From positions 1,702-13,040 of the forward strand of contig DITR01000004.1 of the NCBI GenBank assembly GCA_002422175.1: a DNA stretch of 11,339 nucleotides, written 5' to 3'. The translations under genes were made by a program, and so were the position numbers. Shown piece after piece: positions 6,601-11,339 of this stretch. The stretch's first letter is position 1. Each line of letters starts with the position of its first letter. A model generated the notes under the pieces. That model was given only the letters and a program-made list of their open reading frames with translations. It made no database searches and had not been told where the DNA came from. The stretch is from Alcaligenaceae bacterium UBA6179. GTDB lineage: Bacteria > Pseudomonadota > Gammaproteobacteria > Burkholderiales > Burkholderiaceae_B.

Positions 6601-6606
6601 TCCTTT
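6601..6606 (-). promoter_or_regulatory. Ribosome binding site fixing the NTF2-like gene start
   Basis: AAAGGA on the minus strand, six bases before ATG 6594, preferred over the in-frame ATG at 6627. Confidence 0.65.
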
Positions 6607-6623
6607 ATGTATCTTAAAAAATC

Positions 6624-7367
6624 TCAAAAACCACCACGGACATCGAGTAAAGTGCCTGTAACATAAGAAGCCTCAGGCGATGCCAGCCAAAGCACTGCAT
6701 TTGCGATTTCTTCAGCAGTACCCATACGGCCCATTGGAATGGCTGATGTCATGGCTTGGAGCTGTTCGAGGGTGCGTGAGTGATGGATCTCGGTATCAAT
6801 CATGCCTGGGCGAACTGCATTAACCCTAACTCCCTCTTTGGCAACTTCTTTCGATAAGCCGATAGTCAGCGTGTCTACTGCGCCTTTAGACGCAGCGTAA
6901 TGAATCCAATTGTTGGGTGAGCCCAATTGAGAGGCGCCTGAAGAAATATTGATAATGCTGCCACCCGAACCGCCGTTTTTTGTTGACATACGACGCACTG
7001 CCTCACGTGCAGTCAAAAAAGTGCCCGTAATATTCGTCCGAAAAACGTCTTCAAGTACATGAGCCTGAACATCGCACAGTCGGGAAACGCCACCCGTAAT
7101 ACCGGCGTTATTGACAACGACAGAAACCTGCCCTAGTTTGTCGATAGCGTTAAAAGCAGAAACAATGTCATGCTCTTTGCCAACATCAGCTTCGATGAGA
7201 CTTGCTTTACCGCCGCCTGCGCTAATCTGATCGGCCACTGCCTGCGCCTGAGCCACATTAGATTTATAAATCAGAACGACGTGATGAGAGCGCGCTGCAG
7301 CACGTGCGATTGTGGCGCCGATCCCTCGGTTTGCTCCAGTAACAACAAATAAATTGCTATAGCTCAT
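6624..7367 (-). CDS. Short-chain dehydrogenase/reductase (SDR)
   Basis: A 247-residue classical SDR. It has the cofactor motif TGANRGIG (10-17), the NNAG motif (86-89), active-site N112, the catalytic Ser at 142/143 (NISSG) and Y157-x3-K161, with the C-terminal VNAVRPGMIDTE and YVTGTLLDVRGGF that are standard for the group. Such enzymes oxidise secondary alcohols or reduce ketones with NAD(P). In this operon it could act as a dihydrodiol dehydrogenase after an oxygenase step or oxidise a hydroxy intermediate, but the sequence is generic and the substrate cannot be read from it. ATG 7367 has GGAG seven bases upstream. The gene begins 17 bases after livF. Confidence 0.9.
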   Translation of the reverse strand: MSYSNLFVVTGANRGIGATIARAAARSHHVVLIYKSNVAQAQAVADQISAGGGKASLIEADVGKEHDIVSAFNAIDKLGQVSVVVNNAGITGGVSRLCDVQAHVLEDVFRTNITGTFLTAREAVRRMSTKNGGSGGSIINISSGASQLGSPNNWIHYAASKGAVDTLTIGLSKEVAKEGVRVNAVRPGMIDTEIHHSRTLEQLQAMTSAIPMGRMGTAEEIANAVLWLASPEASYVTGTLLDVRGGF

Positions 7368-7384
7368 TGCATTCTCCGTTTCGA

Positions 7385-8080
7385 CTACACACTCAGGTGT
7401 GTGCTCAGCACGTCTTCGTTATTTCTCAATGACTCAGAGTCGCCCGTGAAACAGACTTCGCCCTTAGACAGAACGTAATGTGTGTCGCCTAGTGCTAGAG
7501 CAACTTTCAGGTTTTGCTCGATCAGAAGTACGCCTAAACCTTCTTCTTTCATATGGCGTAGAACCGTAACAATTTCATCAACAATGAGTGGCGCTAAACC
7601 TTCAGAGGGTTCGTCAAGAATCATGAGCGTGGGGTTAAGCATGAGCGCTCTGGCGATCGATAGCATCTGCTGCTCGCCGCCTGACAGCTGGAAACCACGA
7701 TTCATGCTACGTTCACGTAACCGAGGAAAAAGTTCATAAATTTTCGCAAGGGTCCATTTGCCATCACGTCCATGGCGAGCCGCTACAGTCAGATTCTCTT
7801 CTACGGACAGGCTCGGAAATACGCCTCGCTCTTGTGGCACAAAACCAAGACCAAGGTGTGATATACGGTGTGAAGGTAGACCATGAATGTCTTTATTTAA
7901 GTACTGAATACTACCTTGACGCGGCTTAAGGTACCCCATTATCGTCAGTACTGTGGTGGTTTTTCCAGCCCCATTGCGGCCCAGAATAGAGGTTACTTTA
8001 CCAGGACTAACCGACAACGAAACGCCGTGAAGAATATGGCTCTCGCCATAATAAGAATGGATGTCTCGAACATCAAGCAT
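7385..8080 (-). CDS. livF: LivF-type ATPase of a branched-chain amino acid/organic acid ABC importer
   Basis: A 231-residue ABC ATPase of the LivF subfamily. Walker A is GRNGAGKT (34-41), the Q-loop region FVPQERGVFPSLSVEENL is at 80-97, the signature LSGGEQ at 132-137, Walker B LMILDEP at 152-158, and the switch histidine is replaced by the IEQN motif usual in LivF proteins. With the LivG-type ATPase it forms the cytoplasmic motor of the importer. Its ATG follows the TAA of livG directly, so the two are translated together. Importers of this family carry branched-chain amino acids, but many encoded beside catabolic genes carry aromatic acids, amides or other organic acids. Confidence 0.93.
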   Translation of the reverse strand: MLDVRDIHSYYGESHILHGVSLSVSPGKVTSILGRNGAGKTTTVLTIMGYLKPRQGSIQYLNKDIHGLPSHRISHLGLGFVPQERGVFPSLSVEENLTVAARHGRDGKWTLAKIYELFPRLRERSMNRGFQLSGGEQQMLSIARALMLNPTLMILDEPSEGLAPLIVDEIVTVLRHMKEEGLGVLLIEQNLKVALALGDTHYVLSKGEVCFTGDSESLRNNEDVLSTHLSV

Positions 8081-8824
8081 TTAGTGTTTGCCCCCGAGGT
8101 AGACTTCTCGCACTTTGTCATTACCCTTAATATGTGCCGGTGGACCGCTGGCCAAAACTTCTCCGTAGTACAGCACTGTAATCGTGTCAGCCAGCGAAAA
8201 CACCACTTTCATGTCGTGTTCAATCATGAGTACAGCAAGAGTGTTTGGTAGGTTGCTAACCAATTCGATCATTCGATCGGTTTCTGCAGGCGACATACCT
8301 GATGTTGGCTCATCAAGCAACAAAAGATCGGGCTCTGCAGCTAGCGCAATGGCCACCTCCAATTGGCGTTGCTCACCATACGACAGGCTAGATACACGAC
8401 GGTCGCTATTGTCGGCAAGCTGAACCTGTTCTAATAATTGATAGGTTCGTTCCCAGTGAGAAGTCATTTTTTTTATACTTCGAAACGCATGGTACCAACC
8501 ACCTTGTTTAGCTTGAACTGCCAAACGCACGTTCTCGGCTACAGACAGTGTAGGAAACAGTGTGTTTTTCTGAAAGGTTCGGCCAACGCCCATTTGGCAA
8601 ACATCTTCGGGGCTTACTTTAGTGATATCGCATTCTTTGAAAAGAATGCGACCTGAAGTAGGTCGAAGTTGCCCAGTAAGCTGATGTACCAAGCTGGTTT
8701 TACCGGCTCCATTAGGTCCGATGATGACATGTCGCTCGCCTGAGCTGACAGACAAGTTGACGTTTCGGGTTACCTCTAGGTTGCCGAATGATTTACACAG
8801 ATTTTCAGTCTTCAAGAGGGTCAT
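8081..8824 (-). CDS. livG: LivG-type ATPase of the same ABC importer
   Basis: A 247-residue ABC ATPase. Walker A is GPNGAGKT (36-43), the Q-loop TFQKNTLFPTLSVAENV is at 83-99, the signature is LSYGEQ (147-152, Tyr in place of the more usual Gly), and Walker B LLLLDEP is at 167-173, followed by the conserved SGMSPAET and MIEHDM with the switch histidine. The start ATG 8824 overlaps the livM stop by four bases (8821-8824) and has AGGAG seven bases upstream inside the end of livM. It pairs with LivF to drive transport through LivH and LivM. Confidence 0.93.
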   Translation of the reverse strand: MTLLKTENLCKSFGNLEVTRNVNLSVSSGERHVIIGPNGAGKTSLVHQLTGQLRPTSGRILFKECDITKVSPEDVCQMGVGRTFQKNTLFPTLSVAENVRLAVQAKQGGWYHAFRSIKKMTSHWERTYQLLEQVQLADNSDRRVSSLSYGEQRQLEVAIALAAEPDLLLLDEPTSGMSPAETDRMIELVSNLPNTLAVLMIEHDMKVVFSLADTITVLYYGEVLASGPPAHIKGNDKVREVYLGGKH

Positions 8825-9816
8825 ATTGAATCTCCTGAGGCTTGCTTTTTCTGCTTATCTGAGATGACTTTATTTTTTTTGGTAGTCATACTTTCAAACC
8901 TCTTTATAACCAAACCCCACACACCTTCTCTGAGGAACATCACGCAGAAAATAAAAATGAACCCAACCCAGAACGCCCAATATTCATTGTATGAACTGAT
9001 GAAATTCTTCAGTAGAAGAAACAAGGCAGCACCTACTGCAGGACCGAAAACTGTACTACTGCCGCCTAGAATCACCATAATCATGGCATCGCCAGACAAG
9101 TGCCAATGAAGAATATCAGTCGAGACATACGAATTGAATAACGCGTAAAGCGCGCCACCAATACCGGCGAGACCACCAGCAATCGTAAACGCGATAAGTT
9201 TGAAGCGCTGAACCGGATAGCCGATTGCACGCATGCGCTGTTCGTTATCACGAATACCAATGAAAATCGAACCGAGCGGTGAACGCACCAAGCACCAAAG
9301 AAATATGAGTACAACAAGGAAGCCAATGACGCTGATAATATAACGAGCAATAGCGTCTGTCGCCAAATTCCAACCAAAGAAATCGGGTGACACAAAGCCG
9401 ATAAGACCATCAGTGCCACCAGTTATCGAGCGCCACTTTAGGGCAGCGGCGAAAAGTAGCTGAGAAAATGCCATGGTGAGCATTAAGAATGGTATGCCCT
9501 TAACACGAATACAGAACATACCAATGAATGCTGCCAGCGCGGTGGAAACGGCTACGCCAGCAAGCGCTCCGAGCCACCCAGATATTCCCAGATGTACCCC
9601 AAGGCCTATTACCACGTAAGTCGCCACACCGAAGAACGCTGAATGTCCAAAGGACAATAGGCCTGTGTATCCGACAATAAGATTTAGGCTCATCGCAAAA
9701 ATTGCAAAAATCAAAATCTCTGAAACGATACCCAATAAATAATCCCCCCCAAACGGGGCGACAACCAGTAATGCACATAACAAAATGAACCCAGGCAGTT
9801 TGTAGGACATTTTCAT
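8821..9816 (-). CDS. livM: LivM-type permease of the ABC importer
   Basis: Integral membrane permease of about 331 residues with a run of hydrophobic segments from the N-terminus onward. It carries the signature NLIVGYTGLLSFGHSAFFGV near the N-terminus and, in the C-terminal half, the cytoplasmic-loop region MRAIGYPVQRFKLIAF that contacts the ATPases. A basic tail (KKNKVISDKQKKQ) ends the protein. Three start codons lie close together: GTG 9822, which overlaps the livH stop, ATG 9816 and ATG 9810. AAAGGGG ends five bases before ATG 9816 and runs into GTG 9822, so I prefer 9816; the N-terminus could differ by two residues either way. It pairs with LivH to form the membrane channel. Confidence 0.92.
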   Translation of the reverse strand: MKMSYKLPGFILLCALLVVAPFGGDYLLGIVSEILIFAIFAMSLNLIVGYTGLLSFGHSAFFGVATYVVIGLGVHLGISGWLGALAGVAVSTALAAFIGMFCIRVKGIPFLMLTMAFSQLLFAAALKWRSITGGTDGLIGFVSPDFFGWNLATDAIARYIISVIGFLVVLIFLWCLVRSPLGSIFIGIRDNEQRMRAIGYPVQRFKLIAFTIAGGLAGIGGALYALFNSYVSTDILHWHLSGDAMIMVILGGSSTVFGPAVGAALFLLLKNFISSYNEYWAFWVGFIFIFCVMFLREGVWGLVIKRFESMTTKKNKVISDKQKKQASGDSI

Positions 9817-9818
9817 TT

Positions 9819-10682
9819 TCACCCCTTTGCTACACCGAACAGCCCCTGGGGACGAGTCAACAACACAACAACCATGAGCAGGTAAATCAGGAACAATGCA
9901 TAGTCGGGAAAGTAGGCTTTGCCAAATGTGTCAATCGCACCAACTAACAAACCAGCAACCAAAGCACCCCGCAGGCTACCCATACCGCCAACGACGGTAA
10001 CGATAAATGCAGGAATGAGAATTTCAATATCCATCCCCAGATAGGTACCAAGTATTGGCCCCGCTACGATGCCACCAATGGCAGCAAGTCCGGCGCCAAG
10101 CGCGAAAATACAGCCAAACAAAAAAGGGACATTAATGCCTATACCAGAGGCTGTGGCTGCATCGTCTACGCCAGCACGGACCATCGCTCCGATACGACTA
10201 CGCTCAAGAAATAGCCAAAGTAGGACTGCGATGATTGCACCAAATAAAACTAGAAATAACCTGTACTTTGGCAAAACGATGCCAGCTACAGTGATGGCAC
10301 CTTCAAGAAACTCAGGCGGCGAAATGTTACGGATTTCAGGCCCCCAAAAATACTTGCAGATATCTCCGAAAACAAAAATAAATCCAAATGTTAATAGCAC
10401 TTGATCTAGGTGATTGCGCGAGTACAACGGACGGATAAATACGCGTTCCATGATGACTGCAGCCGCCACAGCGGGTACCCAGCCAACTGCTAAGGCAAAC
10501 CAAAAGCTACCTGACCACTGTGCAAGCGAAAAAGCCGTGAAAGACCCGATCATAAAGAAGGACCCGTGGGCTAGGTTGACCACGTTCATTAGACCGAAGA
10601 TCAGCGACAGCCCAGCAGACATCATGAACAGCAGCATGCCTAACACCAAGCTATTCAGTAACTGAGAAAAAATGAAATCCAT
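9819..10682 (-). CDS. livH: LivH-type permease of the ABC importer
   Basis: A 287-residue permease with about eight hydrophobic segments. It shows the family motifs GLSLIFGLMNVVNLAHGSFF near the N-terminus, ERVFIRPLYSRN, the loop ERSRIGAMVRAGVDDAATASGIGI that meets the ATPases, and a C-terminal TRPQGLFG. I start it at ATG 10682 (MDFIFSQLLNS), as LivH proteins usually begin. An in-frame ATG 15 codons earlier lies inside the intercistronic hairpin and would add a non-conserved leader. No strong ribosome site precedes 10682, so initiation may be weak. The stop overlaps the start region of livM. Confidence 0.92.
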   Translation of the reverse strand: MDFIFSQLLNSLVLGMLLFMMSAGLSLIFGLMNVVNLAHGSFFMIGSFTAFSLAQWSGSFWFALAVGWVPAVAAAVIMERVFIRPLYSRNHLDQVLLTFGFIFVFGDICKYFWGPEIRNISPPEFLEGAITVAGIVLPKYRLFLVLFGAIIAVLLWLFLERSRIGAMVRAGVDDAATASGIGINVPFLFGCIFALGAGLAAIGGIVAGPILGTYLGMDIEILIPAFIVTVVGGMGSLRGALVAGLLVGAIDTFGKAYFPDYALFLIYLLMVVVLLTRPQGLFGVAKG

Positions 10683-10711
10683 AAAACCATCACAAGAAAA
10701 ACACAAGTTAG

Positions 10712-10739
10712 CCGACCCTGATGACATGTGCAGGGTCGG
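10712..10739 (-). terminator. Intercistronic hairpin between livJ and livH (attenuator or RNA stabiliser)
   Basis: A perfect 9-bp inverted repeat (CCGACCCTG at 10712-10720 and CAGGGTCGG at 10731-10739) with a 10-base loop. In the direction of transcription it lies 17 bases after the livJ stop and is followed, after about ten bases, by a T-rich stretch (TTGTGTTTTTC). It may be a partial terminator or a 3' stabiliser of the livJ message, both common arrangements that let binding protein be made in excess over the membrane components. It lies upstream of the chosen livH start. Confidence 0.7.
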
Positions 10740-10756
10740 TATGGCTGACTAGTTCA

Positions 10757-11339
10757 TCAGGTTGGCATCTTGATAGGATCGGTAATGTTAGGAATAGTGT
10801 GGATCACTTTATTAGTAATGCGCCCATTCACCTCAGCAACCTCACGAATATAAATATTGTGAATTGGGCCTTGCGTTTCCTGGTTAAATTTGAATGGACC
10901 TCGAGGTGCATTCAACTGAACTGCACGCATGGCTTCTCTTAACTTATCTTTATTTGAGGCGTTGCCGTCAACTTTTTCAAGTGAGGCATGTATGATGGAT
11001 GCAGCAACAAAGCCATATTCAGCGTAAACGCTTGGGTACTCATTATGCGCAGCCCTGTAAGCCTCCACGAACTTTAAATTGGCATCGTTGGTAAGCGTAT
11101 CGGCATATTGCAGTACATTGCGAATACCCATTGCAGATTGACCCTGTGCAGGTAAGGTGTCACTGTCAACCATAAACCCTGAACCTGTAATCGGAATGCT
11201 CTTCTTCAGACCATACTCGTCATACTGTTTAACAAAACGCACTGCATCCGTGCCCGCGTAAAAGTTGAAAGTGGCTGGAGGATTGATATTTCGAATATCG
11301 GCTAGGTAAGGGCTGAAATCATTATTGCCCAAAGGATAT
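10757..11339 (-). CDS. livJ: LivJ-type periplasmic substrate-binding protein, C-terminal part (runs off the window)
   Basis: C-terminal half of a type I periplasmic binding protein of the LivJ/Leu-Ile-Val family. The frame is open to the window edge (residues YPLGNNDFSPYL at the edge), so the start and signal peptide lie outside; a TTG at 11332 is not a real start. Conserved stretches include DFSPYLADIRNINPP, GTDAVRFVKQYDEYGLK and YGFVAASIIHASLEKVDG, then a C-terminal lobe ending at TGA 10757. This subgroup often binds aromatic or other organic acids rather than amino acids. The ligand cannot be fixed here because the N-terminal lobe is missing. As the first known gene of the operon it would deliver substrate to LivHM. 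Confidence 0.92.
   Translation of the reverse strand, partial: YPLGNNDFSPYLADIRNINPPATFNFYAGTDAVRFVKQYDEYGLKKSIPITGSGFMVDSDTLPAQGQSAMGIRNVLQYADTLTNDANLKFVEAYRAAHNEYPSVYAEYGFVAASIIHASLEKVDGNASNKDKLREAMRAVQLNAPRGPFKFNQETQGPIHNIYIREVAEVNGRITNKVIHTIPNITDPIKMPT

Noticed and set aside
10683..10727. LivH starting at ATG 10727
   Set aside because: The added residues lie across the intercistronic hairpin and are unlike the usual LivH N-terminus; ATG 10682 fits the family.

Overview
The window reads as a chromosomal segment of a proteobacterium. A Burkholderiales-type (Alcaligenaceae-like) beta-proteobacterium is my best guess, because HpaH/HpaI-like enzymes, a Rieske ferredoxin with its reductase, and a LivJHMGF importer in one operon are typical there. 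This is inference; no rRNA or marker gene is present. Base composition is moderate, and the left 2.5 kb looks more AT-rich than the rest.

The window has two contrasting halves. The left part (1 to about 2780) is a decaying patchwork: (i) a HIT-family gene interrupted by an in-frame TAG; (ii) an HNH endonuclease gene whose conserved N-terminus is open but has no normal start codon; (iii) a minus-strand gene of unknown function with a Cys-rich N-terminal domain, split by two apparent one-base insertions, one of them in a run of seven C; (iv) the 3' end only of a class III aminotransferase, cut at about 2486, where the unknown gene begins. Four damaged genes in 2.8 kb, next to an intact 8.4-kb operon, point to a recombination boundary or a degraded island.

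The right part (2879 to the right edge) is one tightly packed minus-strand operon. In transcription order it is livJ (incomplete at the window edge), an intercistronic hairpin, livH, livM, livG, livF, an SDR dehydrogenase, an NTF2/SnoaL-like protein, an HpaH-type hydratase, a Rieske ferredoxin, an FAD ferredoxin reductase, and an HpaI-type aldolase. Several junctions overlap by 4 bases or abut directly.

The operon most likely couples ABC import of a small organic acid, perhaps aromatic-derived, to its breakdown. The ferredoxin and reductase would supply electrons to an oxygenase not encoded here, the SDR would oxidise an alcohol or dihydrodiol, and the hydratase and aldolase would carry out the last two steps of a meta-cleavage-type lower pathway, giving pyruvate and an aldehyde. 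No oxygenase large subunit, extradiol ring-cleavage enzyme or regulator is visible, so the substrate cannot be named from this window.
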